The notes under the pieces are model-generated. The model did no database searches. It saw nothing but the letters and a program-made list of their open reading frames with translations, and was not told the origin of the DNA. Shown piece by piece: positions 1-15,741 of a DNA stretch of 64,000 nucleotides. The stretch is from Tretioscincus oriximinensis (Eukaryota > Chordata > Lepidosauria > Squamata > Gymnophthalmidae): the NCBI GenBank assembly GCA_022410635.1, contig JAJVDF010000213.1:745233-809232 (forward strand), written 5' to 3'. The position numbers and the translations under genes were made by a program. How positions within the stretch are numbered: the stretch's first letter is position 1; each line of letters opens with the position of its first letter.

Positions 1-3000
1 AGTTCTAAAGACTCTATGATTGGACAATATTTGGACAAATCCCAAGGCCTAGAATGATGTTATTAACGTTCTAAAGCCCAGGGCCAGGCTGGCAATGGTT
101 GCCATGGAACCTGGCCCAGCACAGTAATAGGAAAGGGAAGGAACAGCACAGGAAGAGAAACAAGTAATATGAAGGTAGGACGAAGAGTAAGCTAGATAAC
201 CCATCTTATTAAATTTAGATAATGGGCTTATTCCACTAATAGTAAAATAAGTGGCAAATTTTCTGGTCCAGATGGAACTAACTGTAAGGTAGGCTGACCA
301 GATGATCCCTTTTGGGGGGGTTGAAATCCCATTTTTGGGGTGCCTCCTGCATCCCAAAACCGGGTTTTCAACACATAACACATCTCAAAAGGGGTAATCT
401 GGTCAGCCTATGTAAGGAGATAAAAAAAACACACAACTGAAATCATTCCGGCTCTGAATAATTTAAGCTTGAATTTTAAAACACAGATTCTTCATACCTC
501 CTCTTTCATTTTAGCATTATTGAGTACCAAGGTTTATCTAGTTGTTTATTTATAAAGCTTTGCTTGGTATGCTTAGTATACATTTTTGATACAAGAAATG
601 TTGAGGAATAAGATACATCTAAGAAAGCACTTTTTATTGCCAGTCTCCATATCTTCTTATAGCCTGTTTCAATTTGGAAAGACTATTGCATGAGCCTCTC
701 TGGTTTTTGTGAATAAATGGTGCACATTATGTATATGCATATATAAATGTTTTATAACATTCAATTCAAATAATATTTTTTCTATATCATCTTTCGTTTG
801 CTGGTTAAATACAACAGCATCTGTTAATCTGTATAAAAATTCTGTTAAGCATTCTGATAGAAGCAGTTTTGGTAATTTTAATATCTTGCTTGTTTGTAAT
901 TTGGGGTTTATGATCAATTGTATGGAAATCAAAATATGACTTTATAAGGCTGCTACCAATGTGCAAGTTAACTGGACCTGTCAGCCATGTATTGGGTTCA
1001 CCTTGGCTGTTTCCTGCTAAGGATAATTTGTTTGGCATACCTGTTAATCTTGATCTTAATCAAGATCATGATCATGTGTCTTGCGTTNTATTACTGGCCA
1101 GATTTACTGGGATTTCTGTAAAAAATATTAATTTATAGATGCCGTATCAGACTCTGAAGTATGACTGTTGGAATAGCTACATATGACTATGTCACCTATC
1201 ACAGTTTAGAGGTTGTTATGCTTTGTTCCAGTCCTCTTCTTTGAACTTTTCAGATACAATATCTATCTTTCTAAAGGCTGATACCATAGTCATATCGGCA
1301 AGCTTAGGTTCAGAGTAGAACTCAAGTCCACATGCAAGCGACCCCAAAATAATGACAAATAAGATGAAAACTGACCTTCTAGTATGCTTTTAGATAGTCT
1401 AGAAAGTTCTACAATAGCAAAATAACCATCGAAATGTCATTTCCCTAGCAATCCTATATGTCTGTTTAGATGGAATCCCCACAGTGTTTAGTGAAGCTAA
1501 CTTCCTAGTAATTGTGCTGAGGACTGCAACTTTACTGTGCCAAGGAGACTTGTCACTTTTAATGCTAGACTTGAGTATGTTCCCCTGGTAACTATCTTCT
1601 TTGGAAAGTGAATAGAAAATAGGCTTTTGTCTGTTTGCACTTGGGGTGTCTTCACTTTGCGTATACTTGATAACATTCTTTTGAAATCTCTTGTAATCTT
1701 CCTGTCACCTGTTGTGACTCAGAAGCAGCACAACAGATATTGGGATTTATAGTGTAACAGAGAACATCTTTTTGTCTTCCTAAAATGTGTCATAGACGAT
1801 GCTACTTTAAAAACAGAAGAAGAATGAGCTTTTTTTTTCTTTCAGTGTGGACTTCGACAGCAATGCCAGAAACATCCAGCATAGAAATAGTTTGGATAAT
1901 GTTTCTTTAGTATGAATTTGGGCATGATTAATTTTAGTGCCATCCACACATTGCTTACTTATTTCACTATATATAGATGTTCTGATAGTGATTTATTACA
2001 AAGTATTGAAATACATCAGAATAAATAAACAATGTCTGGATGCATCCATGTTTCCATTATTCAGATTAACCCATGAAATCTATAGTGTTTTGTTCTATTG
2101 CACAGATATACAGCATTTGTATTCGGTAGCTAAGCAGTGATATTCTAGGAGCTGAGACATTTTTAGCCTATTCTCCCCCACTACTGACCATCCGCCTGCC
2201 GCCATCCAGGTCCTGAACTGGAACTTCAGAACAGTTTGATTGCCTCCTTGATTGTTTGCGAGATAACTGCAAGATTGGCAGTGACAGAGTAATTTACTGA
2301 AGATTGCAATGTCAGACTATATCCAAAGGGGCTCGCTAGCATGAAGATGTTATTCACATGACTGACAGGCCATCGGGAGATTGGTGTGCCAATTTAAAGT
2401 TCATGGTGTCATCAAAAGAGTTCAGCCACTGTATCCCATAATCATGCAGATTGATCAGGTCATTATGGCCATAACATATGCTTACCCTGGCAGATAGAGC
2501 AAAAATATATCTTTAGGAGATAGCACAGGTAAATACAAATTTCTAGAAAGGGAGCAATTTCTGTCTTGAGTCTTGCCTTTTTGATTCCTTAATGTATTGA
2601 TAGGATTCTCTTCACTCTTGGGTGCCTGAACAAAAGCACTGAACAAGTGAAAAACAGAGGCCAATTTTCAGGCTGCAATGGCAAAAATGTCACAAGCCCA
2701 GAAAGAACAGAATATCAAGAAAAAGAATAGTTGAGTTTTAATAGAAAAATTGTCTCAGGTTATTATCTGAACCCAATTATATTCCCCCACATTGATTATA
2801 TAGACTGCTAAGTGGATTGCAAGGGAGAAAGTATCCAAGCTCCATGTTAAATTAGGATCCAAGCTCAGGATAAATGGGGATTCTAATGCATAGAGACTGG
2901 TGACCTTAAAAGGAAACAAAATCTACAGCTCAAACAACACTGGAACTCATCTTACTTAAGAACTTTCTAGGGATATAGATTGTAAATGATACTAATGCTA

Positions 3001-4862
3001 CCTTACTGCTTCAAATTTAAATCAGTGATAGGTTTTTTTTCTTTATGCAAAATCTCTATGGGAAAAATGCCTCTGTAGTGACAATCATAAAACTCAGAGC
3101 CTAGTTTTAGTTTTCCATTACACTAAACAAACTCCCTTAGATTTGGAACAGTATCATCCTTTGAATTAGTCTTCCCTTTATTTTCACAGTCAGTGATAAT
3201 TGCATATAGCTTTGTCTGCTATTTGCAAAACATGTGGACTTAGGTTTTAGCAGTCCCTATTGAAGGACAATTTCAAAGCTATCAAGCTATTATTGAGAAT
3301 GTTACAGGCTCATTGTAGCATCTATACTGTACTAAAGAAAAATTTCCAGGCTGAGCTTTAAAGCAGTGACAAACATAGCTATCCAAAGGTGTAGTGGCTA
3401 AAGTAATATAACTGAGCAACTGACTTCAGTGCAAATCAAGGGTTAAATGTAGTGCATTCAAGAGTTGTGCAAACTTGTACTGGGTTGACTAACTCACTTG
3501 ACAATCACTATTTAGCCTTCTCAAATGGTTTATTGGATTGTAAATGCAGATCAGTGAAAGGAAAGAAAGCCTCTAATCCATATTTATTTGAATGGGGAAT
3601 TGCCCAATGGATGTCAGTGGAGGAAGGAAATCTGCACTCACAGAAGCATGGCCAGCCAAGATGCCTGCTCACGTATACCCCAGACACAGAATTTTCACAG
3701 ACTGCAATGCTGAAGCACACAGATACTAGTCATGCTGGCAATACCTGACCAACCAAGACAAAAATTTAATGGCAAAAATAGTGGGATGGTAGGAAGAGGA
3801 ATATCTCCTACTTTTGATAGCTTCTGAAATAAAAGCTCATATATGGTAACAGCAGTATTCTAACACTTATATTGAAGTCCTTTTTATTCCAAAGTATGCA
3901 CACATACACACAAAATGAAAACAAAAAAGAAATGTGCACAAAAAAAATGCATGCGCACAAAAAGACATTAATACATATGCTTGCTCACAAAAAGGCATTC
4001 TGCACTCACTCCAAACATTGCAAATACTCATAAAGATACACCAACAATCCAATCCATTCTTGTCCCCAATCAAATAAAAATTGCAGGTCAGAGTCATTGC
4101 AGGAAATCACAGTTGGAAGTCACTGTGACCCACAGATCAACTGAGCAATTTCCTCACTATAGAAACATGAGTGAAAAATGGCTCCTGAAGTAGGAATAAG
4201 GTTGTCTTCTGAAGCAGGAAGGAAGTTTCACTGAAAGGCAAATGACCCATTGAAGACAGTGTAATTGTAAGGGGGTTTATGACCCTAACTTTATGTAATT
4301 TTCAGGATGGTAGGTTGGATCAGTGGAAAGCCTAGACATAGAAATAAATGGAGAAGCATAAATCTATTTGATCATAATTTGGCAATTGTGTTATAGTGAA
4401 ATCACACTGCTGGAATCCATGCAAATTGAAGTACGACTGCATTTGAGCAATTGAGAGTGTTGTGGTACAAATGACACATACACTGTAGCAGAACCCTGTT
4501 TAGTTACTGCTTGTCGTGGAAACCGACTACAAAAATAGCATATGTAGTTTCAATATAGAAACACTATAATGGGCAATTTTGCAATGCATGCATAATTTAC
4601 AGAAGTGGGGCATTTTTGAAATGGGAAAGGGATAACCCTGTAACATTCGCCTCAATAGCAAACGTTTGAGTAGAACTGTGTCAAAGTATAGTTCAAAACG
4701 ATCCTGAGTGTATTAACAAATATGATACCTATTTTTTGCAATTGTAATAAAACAGTTGGTCATCACAACTAACTGGAGTACTTTAGGTAGAGGAACAATT
4801 AGGAGTCCTTCAAGGCAGGTGACTGGACTGGAGAACAACGGTCTCTGTGTTCTTGCTTTCAG
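1..4862 (+). other. TENM2: TENM2 intron, 3' part (upstream of first visible exon)
   Basis: This is the downstream part of the intron before the first visible exon. Its 5' end and the preceding exon, which encodes EGF-like repeats, lie outside the window. It ends in a pyrimidine-rich tract and AG at 4861-4862. Apart from the small terminal-inverted-repeat element at 290-410 and AC-rich low-complexity sequence around 3890-3990, I see no gene or recognisable repeat. The small open frames here have no family resemblance and no supporting splice sites. Confidence 0.8.
290..410. mobile_element. 121-bp TIR element (MITE-like)
   Basis: The element has perfect 14-bp terminal inverted repeats, TAGGCTGACCAGAT at 290-303 and its complement at 397-410. 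The similarity continues imperfectly inward for about 27 bp (CCCTTTTGG on the left, CAAAAGGGG on the right). It is flanked by a 7-bp direct repeat, TGTAAGG, at 283-289 and 411-417. It has no coding capacity. Its size and structure fit a non-autonomous cut-and-paste DNA transposon. The superfamily is not settled, because 7 bp is one short of the usual hAT duplication. Confidence 0.75.
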
Positions 4863-5073
4863 ATGGCCTTGTTGATTGCCTGGATCCAGATTGCTGCCTC
4901 CAGTCGACATGTCAGAACAGCCTGCTGTGTCGTGGCTCACGTGATCCCCTTGACATTATACAACAAAGTCACTCTGGTTCATCACCTGTAAAGTCATTCT
5001 ATGACCGAATTAAGCTCTTAGTTGGGAAAGACAGTACTCATATAATTCCAGGAGAAAATCCGTTCAACAGCAG
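4863..5073 (+). CDS. TENM2: TENM2 exon: end of EGF/Cys-rich region
   Basis: This 211-nt exon enters at phase 1 and leaves at phase 2 (residues 1-71). The acceptor is TTGCTTTCAG; the donor is GTAACA at 5074. The first codon is split and completes Asp with a G from the upstream exon. The peptide reads [12 protein letters not shown], then [19 protein letters not shown], then [20 protein letters not shown]. The closely spaced cysteines belong to the Cys-rich region that joins the EGF repeats to the globular part of the teneurin ectodomain. The segment [14 protein letters not shown] is variable between paralogues and fits teneurin-2; teneurin-3 and -4 have IIQETQ here. It is extracellular and takes part in adhesion with latrophilins and other teneurins. 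Confidence 0.95.
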
Positions 5074-5684
5074 GTAACAGACTACAACGCAACTTCATAA
5101 AGTCATCTAATAAACAATTGTACAAAAACATCATCTGACACAGGTTTTAATCATTGTTTGCCACAGAATTCTGCTTCTAATAGATACTCTTTTCCATCTC
5201 AGAGTACATTTTCACTCTGACCTTTTCCTGATATAATTTAATTAATTCTTTATATCAGGGTATTAGTTTTTCATTCAAATTCTGACTATCCGTTTCCTGG
5301 GCAGTTGATAGTCTTTATCCTTCTGACAATTCCTTCTGTGACTCCCTGGAGAGGTGGGCATTGGTAGGCAGACATTTTTGAAGACCCCCTGGTCCCACGG
5401 AATGCATTAATGGGGTCACAGAGAAATGATTCAAAATGAGGCACAAGCAGAGAATATCTTTTATCTTGATTCTATTACTCTTATTGATTAATAGGCTAAT
5501 CTATGAGTGATAAAGTTTAAAGTAGGGATAAATAGGGAGAGATAAGGCATTGAGAAATAGAACAATTTGCTTGAGAGAAGCGGTTATATCATCAATTCTG
5601 AGATCCTTCCTAATCAATATTTGTGGGTGATATTAACAGGAGGATTACACTACATCTCNTTTCAGTTTTATTTACTTACTTATA

Positions 5685-6200
5685 TTTATATTCCACCTTG
5701 CATCCAAATATCTCAGGGCAGATCAGAATAAAAAACAATTTGAATAGAACAATTTAAAAGAGTAACAGTGTCTCCAAGGAGAGGGGAATTTTGGCTCTGT
5801 TGAGAGGGACAGAACTGCATAGTCACAGTGATGTCACTGGGCCAGAGTGATCCNTCAGTCCTCATATCTTTTTATGACCCCAGCCAAGCCTGAATGAAAC
5901 AGGAGAATTGACTTCTCGAACTAGAAGGCTTCTGGGCTCATCCTTGTTACTTGAAATTTGAATGCTTGCAATGGCCAAGATGTTATTTCCAGCATCACCA
6001 GGTTTGCTGACTTCAACATTTTTTTATACTACACCCTTTACCCAATGGTCTCAGGGTGGATCCCAATGAAAAATTATAAAAACAGAATAAAATAGAGTAA
6101 TTTAAAAGTACAGCAGTCTAAAAATACAACAGTGCCTTCAAGGAGCAGGGAATATTTGGCTCTGCCAAAGGTGAGGTTGAACAGGTGCACTTTCAAGCAA
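5685..6200 (-). repeat. L2-like LINE 3'-tail fragments, two copies
   Basis: Two related stretches begin near 5685 and 6016. Each has a TTATATTCCACC- or ATACTACACCC-like start, then ATATCTCAGGGCAG or TGGTCTCAGGGTGG, then AACAATTTAAAAG or GAGTAATTTAAAAG, and further on CTCCAAGGAG or TTCAAGGAGC with TTTGGCTCTG. The copy at 16215-16400 shares the same order of words. The complement gives the familiar reptile tail with a CCCTGAGATCTTTGGGTAT core. These are old, diverged and non-coding. The exact family name needs a repeat library. Confidence 0.55.
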
Positions 6201-6261
6201 GCAAGAGATAGCTTGCTTAACCACAGCCTAGTAATTCTGTGATGTAATTGTTGGATCTTTT

Positions 6262-6490
6262 TCTGCTATGCCCTGAAGATGATTTGGAAACTGCAACTGA
6301 TGCAGAANGCAGCCAATAATATTATTGGGTACTGCTAGCTGGACACACATCACATCAGTCTTAGCCCTTTCTGCATGGATCACCTCAGTGTCAAATCAGT
6401 TGTTCCAGAATACTATGAACCACTAATCTGAATCACAAGGAAGCTGCAGTCCAGATCAGCTCATTTCCATGCTGTTTGACAACACTGATC
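6262..6490 (+). repeat. L2-like LINE remnant, RT C-terminal region
   Basis: The plus strand around 6285-6340 reads roughly W-K-L-Q-L-M-Q-x-A-A-N-N-I-I-G. This resembles the KLQLVQNAAARLL block that follows the reverse-transcriptase domain in L2/CR1-type LINEs. Frame is soon lost and one N falls within it. It is a dead fragment. Assignment is by motif only. Confidence 0.45.
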
Positions 6491-9400
6491 TGTGATTATT
6501 AAAGGTTTGTGTATTTCAGTGGTACAAAATAGCTTCCCACTGAAATTTATCACTCTCTCAGGCTCTAAGGTTAGCATCAAAAGTCCCTAACCATAAAAGG
6601 GGCAGACTCAAAATATTCATGAGCTCTGAAGCCATACAATGCAGTGTGCAGGACTGCAGGGTTGTCTGCACTGATGAGGGATAAATTTCAGTGGCAGGCC
6701 ACATTTCCCCAGTATTGCTAAAATCACTCTGGATTTCCTGTCCAATGAAGGAAAAGCTATTCGGCAAGACCTCCTTAATCCACATTATCACATCCGTGTG
6801 AAGGACAAGTACTAGTCTATCCTCTGCAGTCAGAGCATGCTAAGATGGGATAGGTTTTTCCTGATTCAACTTGTGTAATAGAATCCCNTGGGCTCTTTTT
6901 ATACCACACTAAAAACCTGTGTGGAGAGGCCCCCAGGCAATTAGTGATATGCAAAGCACATCATTATCAATGCAAGCTAATCGGTGCAAGCTACTTTGTT
7001 TGCCAGACTCTTAAAGAGGAAGTTCTTGCCTGATCTCATCTGACATTGTGGAATTTATGGGTGAGTGGCAAATAACTGGGGGACAATGAGCAGTGTAGCT
7101 GCACATTGTGTAGCTGTTAGAACTTAACTTCTTGTCTGACAGCCTCAAACATCTCACAGGGTAGGTAGTATACTTATAGCAAATAGATTTTTCTAACTAG
7201 ATTAAAGTTTATGATACATTAAGTTCTAATGAGCTGAGTTACTCCTGAACTTATTTATCCCTTACTTTATTTAGTTTACAGTCATTGACCCAACTGAAAC
7301 CATATCTCAGTTATTCTATAACCTTGTTAACAACTAATGTGTTCTTTTCCCTTGTCTTTTTCTGNCTGACATTGAAGTCATCATGCATCCTGCTTTCTGC
7401 GGAATGTTTCCAATATTCATCTTTCTCTGGCTGTCAAGATAACATCTTGAAACCACAACTTGGATCTTTTTCTTTGAGATTTATAGAATACTTTTCTTCA
7501 CGTCAAGTTTTCACAATGTCTTCTTTTTCTTCCCCATAATTCCCCAGGCAATCTTACTGGTTTTTTTTTCTTTGTACTGATCTTTGCCTGTATGTTTTCC
7601 AGATCATAACTTGCTTTCTCTTTTATTTTCTGTGTTTAATAAAGATGTGTTTTTTTNAAAAAAAATAATGTTTCACATTCTGTTCCGCAGGCTAACTGAA
7701 CTACATCTATCCATCTTCTGGTTTCTCCCTTATGTAAACTGCATAATACTGATGTTCTCTATTTATTTTTATTTAGGCCAAAGTCTATGCTACTTGAAGA
7801 AAGCCCCGGAGATTTAAAAAATGCAAATTTTAATTAATCATCTGTTATTGTTCATATTCATTTCAAAACTTACCTTAATTCCAGGTTTTTCCTTTGTTTC
7901 TATTTTTGTGGTACAATCAACAGTTAACAGCAGGATATATTTTGTAGGGTTTTTTACCCTCTTTCAGCCAAAGGTCAAGTTAAAGAGGTTTATCTTTAAT
8001 AGTTTTCTGAATGCATACAGAGATAGTGATTGACACACCTCAAGGGGACAATTGTTCTATAGTCTGGGTGCTACCACAGACTGTCTACCTGCCTTAAAGC
8101 ATATTACTTAATATATTTGATGTGGATCAACTGCAGCTATGCATGCTTGCATTCAGCCCTGGATACACATTAGAAGTGGAACAATATGTAGAAGCGTGCA
8201 AATACCAAACTATTATTACTCATGACATTGTGATCAATTACATTTTGCATCTGGTTCTGAACATCACAGCTTAAGTGTTCCCCTATGAAATGTCAGTGTT
8301 TGCCTCAGGAGAGTTCATAGCTGGAATCAGAGCTGAAATGCTGACATTCACAGCCGAACACGGAGGTTTCTACTCGGAGTAAACTCTGAAATGGCACTTT
8401 GGATCCCAACTGTTACGTAAAATTGTTTTGTCCTCATCTGCAAAACCTGTCCTGAATGCAAGCATTCTGTTGTTAATGCCCATTAGCCAGCATTGTGACA
8501 TATGTGTGCTGATTAATTAGCAATAATGTTATTGATCATTTTTGCTACTTCATTTGTCTGTAGACACTGGTGTATTTTATAGCATGTTATGTAATCATCA
8601 GAGTGAAACACTCCATTCTAGTATGCCTGAACAAACTTATCCCTAAGATAGCCAAACTTCTGCTTTGATGATTGCAAATTTTCCTTGCTACATATTTCTC
8701 ACGTAACATGTTCTGATGGCACACAACCTTCCATAGCAAATACCTGGATGTTGTGACATCAATGTCCAGATTTCCTCGTGGTTTTATTCTGGCTGTATCA
8801 CACATTCAGATCTAATTCAAGGGCTTAGTCTCCTCTTGAAAATAATTAGAAGAATGCCTTTAGACATTATAGACATTTAACATCATCTTACACTATAATT
8901 TGTCTCAATTGTCTCAGTTTTCTTGTACACATATGGATATAGTTCGTCATTCTCTAGCTTTGATCATAGAATCTCTCTCTTAGTTCATTGACATCTCTCA
9001 GTTACAAGGTCCCATTTCCCACCCACCCTTTTAGAGGGTTTCTTTTAAGCCTTGGACACATATTTACTTGTGTAATTTTTTTCAGCCCTGAAGAAAAAAT
9101 ATTTCAAGGGTAGGGTTTTTTCATGGTTTAGTCTGTGGTGGATGGGTGAAGAGAACCAACAGATTAAGCTCATTCTTCAGGAATAAAGAAAGTTTACTCA
9201 AGTTGAAAGGAAGCTCCATAAGATGTTTGTGTTCCTTACAGAATATATGGCGCTGTTAAGGCTTCCTACCACTGAAAGGTGACCATTTATGAGAAAGCAC
9301 TCTGCAATCCACCTGTCTTCTGAAAACAGAAGAATGTTTATATGATATGGCATTATCAGCTCATGTTAACATTTAAAATAAGTATAGCAAAATTCTCACG

Positions 9401-11887
9401 CTTAGAAGTCCACTTGGCCAGTGTTTAGTTATTAATTCACATGGATATATGTGTTGAACTAAATGTGAATATTGGCTGTGATGCTACACTGTGCTTATTT
9501 ACACTACGTGTACTCCAGTTATTTGCTTGTTTTTCTTATCAATAGGTTCTAATGAATCTTCTAAAAATTATTCTAAAATAAGATCCTTATAACTTTGCTA
9601 TTGCTTCTTTTCCTGTTTGGGCTAGCTCATTATTATTTGCACCAAAAAAAATTGAAAAAACCAGTTTGTTTTTTTTAAAGTAAGCATTTGTTACACATTA
9701 TTTTGGACCATATCATCTTTGAAGAATAACATGCATCACTGCCCAGGCCATATTCTAGTTCTTCTACAGAAATCAATTTCAGCATGATTGGGTAGAAAAT
9801 TATGGATTATCCTCCTGATTTTCTCCAGTTACGCTTAATTTCTCATTCTCATCAATTGGATCAAGCACTTTTTCACATCTTAGCCATTACTGAATACCTG
9901 CTGATAATTTGCCATTTTATTTTATTTTACCAGAAAGCATCTGAATTATGTTGATGCCTTGGATCCATTAACAACACTAGTTCTTGGTGTCAGATTCAGT
10001 CTTATGGATAAGTTCTGTCTGTAGGTTTTTATAGCTAGCCATGATCATAATTAAGCCAGCAGTCATGATCATATTCTTCCTTCAATGTTAACTGAAATCT
10101 CTTTTATCAGTTTCTTTAGTACCGTAATCACTTAAAAAGCTAGGATGTTGTCTGATTGTAGATGAATAATGTCATTTGTAAACGGTAGCCAGCAGTGAAA
10201 TTGTTGGTATGATTGAGGTGAGAATCCAGTTTTAAGTTACATTTCCATATTGCTGGAACTCTTTTAAATTAAAATGTATAGACATGAAAAAGCCTGACTA
10301 CAGAAAACATAGCATTTGGGGGGAAGAATTCAGACACAGGAAATTGTCACTAAACAGATAATAGACACTGCCTATTCTTAAAACNTTTAAAAATGCACAT
10401 ACCATTGTTTCTTCCACATAAGCAGGGAAATATTTGAATCTATACTGTTGATAATTCTTGTGATTTTTGTGCTTAAAGTTATGCAAAAATTGTCTTCTTT
10501 CCAAGCAATAAACACTGCTTTTAAACTGTTCTATTTTTAGTATGACTATAATCTTTTGAATCATCAGTCCATTTGAATTTGAATGAAACATTCACTTCTA
10601 TCATTCTGAATTACAGTCATTGCTCTTAGGTTACAGTTTAAAATGTTATATGAATTTGCACAAAGAGATTATAATCTGTACATTTGACTTTACTTTTAGT
10701 ATTGTCCACATTTTACATTTAGTTATATTGCTGGGAAACACTGTTCAAGAACTTCCATGGTTGTTAAATCTATTTCTATTTTCTTTGGACTAATCAATTC
10801 TACATTGTAACCTAAAGGCAAAGACTACAGTAATAATAGCAAATCTAATTTCTAGATCACATGTTAAATAATTTTAAACCAAAAGAGAATTTTGAAAAAA
10901 GTGTCTAATTTTGAATGGTAGAAATGAATGTTTCATTCAAATTCAAATGTATTGATGTTTCAAAAGACTATCATATTAAAAACAGTAGACAATATAATGT
11001 AATTTTTTNGGGGGAAAATCATTCAAAAAAGCAAGAGGTCTTTGATCCTTGAAATATGGTTAAAATGATTCTACGTGGATGTAAATTAGGATATCAGTAA
11101 TTGATAGGATTGTGTATTTCCACTTAATTAGGTGTAGACCCCTTTTAACATTGCAATTGTTTCATCTAGTACCTTAAGTAAGATGAAATCCAAGAAAGCA
11201 AACCATTTCTAATGAGAAATATTAGAATTCAAAAATATGAAACTGGTCCAATTAGTTGACCAAGCTTATAAAATTTCTTTTGTCATTAATGTTAAATGAT
11301 TCTTTCAAAATCATCCAAAGATTTATTTATATTCAGATTAATACAATAAATTAAAAGAAATCTGTCCTTACCAGATCCTTCATATACTGTCGTCGGATAT
11401 ACCACACTTATCAATACAGTGTAGATCTTATTTAACATATTTATTTAAAGTTACATTGCATTATTCAAAACAAAAGATTGGAAAGGTCCCTCTTCATATG
11501 GAGCTATGGAAAGACAAGGAAACCTGCAAATGGGTCATAATTATTGTATTGCTTGGTTCATACAACTTTTTTCAAATCAGGAGTGAATATTCACTTGCAA
11601 TAGAATAAACACATTTAGGCAGCATCCACTTGGGGATGTTTTCTGCTCCAAAAATGCAAGTAACATGGTTGCATTTGCACATCTGTCACCTTTCAGGTCC
11701 ACACGCATNATACCTCAGAAACTTTTATTGTCCGGCTTCGATGTTTTCAGAAAGACAGGAAATAGCCACGTGGAATGAGCAACAGTGATTTAAAAAGTGT
11801 ATCAGAACTCATCCTACTGTTTGACACACTCGCAGAGCAAAAAGTGTGCAAAACATGTAGGAATCTGCAATTCCTATGCCATTGTAA

Positions 11888-13888
<2,001 letters not shown>

Positions 13889-14150
13889 GTTTGACTTGAT
13901 TGCAAATGGAGGAGCATCTCTAACATTACACTTTGAACGAGCCCCATTCATGAGCCAGGAAAGGACAGTTTGGCTTCCGTGGAACAGTTTTTATGCCATG
14001 GATACTCTTGCACTGAAGACGGAGGAGAATTCCATTCCTAGCTGTGATTTAAGTGGCTTTATCAGGCCCGATCCTGTTATAATTTCATCTCCACTATCGA
14101 CTTTCTTTAGTGATGCACCTGGTCGAAATCCTATTGTTCCGGAGACCCAG
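13889..14150 (+). CDS. TENM2: TENM2 exon: second half of TTR domain into FN-plug
   Basis: This 262-nt exon enters at phase 2 and leaves at phase 0 (residues 111-198). The acceptor is TTCTTTAG; the donor is GTATCA after the CAG codon. The first base completes Thr of [20 protein letters not shown]. The TTR-like sandwich ends around [18 protein letters not shown]. The segment [18 protein letters not shown] with SSPLSTFF then leads into the FN-plug that closes the bottom of the YD barrel. The open frame runs on past the donor into the intron (SYVERKR and beyond), but that tail is not teneurin-like. The next exon resumes with VLHEEIE, as the family requires. Confidence 0.95.
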
Positions 14151-15189
14151 GTATCATACGTAGAAAGGAAAAGAATTACACAAGTGGTGCTTGGTCTCTT
14201 TTGCCACCATTGGCTTATCATTTTCCCCATGGAAAGTTTTTAAGCTGCATCTTCACAGATGTTGGATCTAAGTTGCAGCATAACAAGATCTTAAGATGAC
14301 TTTTTGAACTCCACAAGAATCACTGCAGCCGTGAAACTCTTTATGTGCTGGAATTGCAGCCAGAATTGCTGTGAGTGAGCCTGAAAGTGCCAGAGTTTCA
14401 GTCTCTAGCAGCAACTGTTGCTGTCTTTCCAGAGGTACATTCACTTCCTGGCTGCTGAACGCATTCACAAAACTTTTCAAAGTTGAATAAATCATTAAAG
14501 GCAGCTTGAGAGTCTTTAAACTGGGATTGAGAGTATTTTAACTGGGCATCTGAAAGGCCACCTTTTTCACCTCTCTGGGAGTCTCACATGACCACACAAT
14601 TCCCAGATACCCCNAAGACTCAAAATTTTTGATATCTTGAGAAAGCCTCCATTTATATAATAGGGGAAATAAGAATCTAATTATTTAGTAATTTACAGAA
14701 AGCCATAGACAAGAGCAACATTTATCCATGGTTCATTCTAGTATGCATTTAATGCACTGAAGAGATGTAACCCAGTGTTCCCAATAATTCAGTGTTTCCA
14801 ATAAAAACTAATACAAATGAAGCAAACCTTGTCATCGCATTAAGTATAAATCTATTCTTAATGAAAATTTTAGACATTATTTGTGAGCATTTAAGTGCAC
14901 TGCAGTTTCAGCTGTTGGAGACTATATTATAACTTATTACACCAATAAAGGTCCAAATGAGGAGCATATGTGTGCCTGATGGAGTTTTAAAACAGCTGAA
15001 CAAGGCACATGTGTCAGTCATGTGACTGTGCTTGCTAATACATAAATACTGGCNTCCCTTTCATGTAATGATTAGAAATGATCAGAAATATTCCTGAGTT
15101 GAAAAGTAGCCAGCATTAATGGGGATAACCACATCAATGTCTATATCTCTTAAATGTCAAGATGAGTTGCCTCTTTTTCAGGTATATAG

Positions 15190-15425
15190 TAGTGTAGTTT
15201 AAGAACTGTCAGAAAGCAAGAGNCCAAATATGGCGTCAGCCTCTTGCTTTATAGTCTGGCGTCACGCNGGAAGCATGTCACCGGAAACCACCATGTTTTC
15301 TGAGGTCAGAATTGACCTCAGAAAATGTGGCGGCGCCCATGCGTCCAGCTCCTGGGCGTGTGCCGGTAACCAGCGGCTCCCCTTATGAAGGGCCGCTTCC
15401 TTTCTATTTTTTACATATAGCTAAT
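15190..15425. repeat. GC-rich zone with short inverted repeats
   Basis: This stretch is clearly richer in G+C and CpG than its surroundings. The right arm TGACCTCAGAAAATGTGG mirrors a left arm with one 3-base interruption (CCACCATGTTTTCTGAGGTCA), giving a hairpin at about 15288-15334. A second pair (AGCGGCTCCCCTTA and TGAAGGGCCGCTT) lies at about 15372-15402. GCAAGAG near 15218 pairs with CTCTTGC near 15241. This looks like a non-autonomous DNA element or a fragment of one. I could not define ends or a target-site duplication. Confidence 0.5.
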
Positions 15426-15559
15426 GGTGTTGTACTTCTTGAGCTTTAGGTACATTACACGGTTGTTAAATGAGGACTGAGTGGCTGTTTTATATAAGGG
15501 AGTGTCTACATTTTTTATTTTTTGCTTATGTTCTTAAGAAAAATTATCACCAGACCTCT

Positions 15560-15710
15560 TTGCCCTGGCCTTTGGCTGAGAAAACTGCTCTCCCGTCCCT
15601 ACTTTGAGATGTGGCTGTTTTTAATATATTAACTGGGTTTTTATTGTTAACCGTCCTGAGATCTTTCGGTATAGGACGGTAGAAATAAATAATGAATAAT
15701 TAAAAAGTAG

Positions 15711-15741
<31 letters not shown>

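Noticed and set aside
13991..14230. 79-codon minus-strand open frame overlapping a coding exon
   Set aside because: Antisense shadow of the TENM2 exon at 13889-14150.
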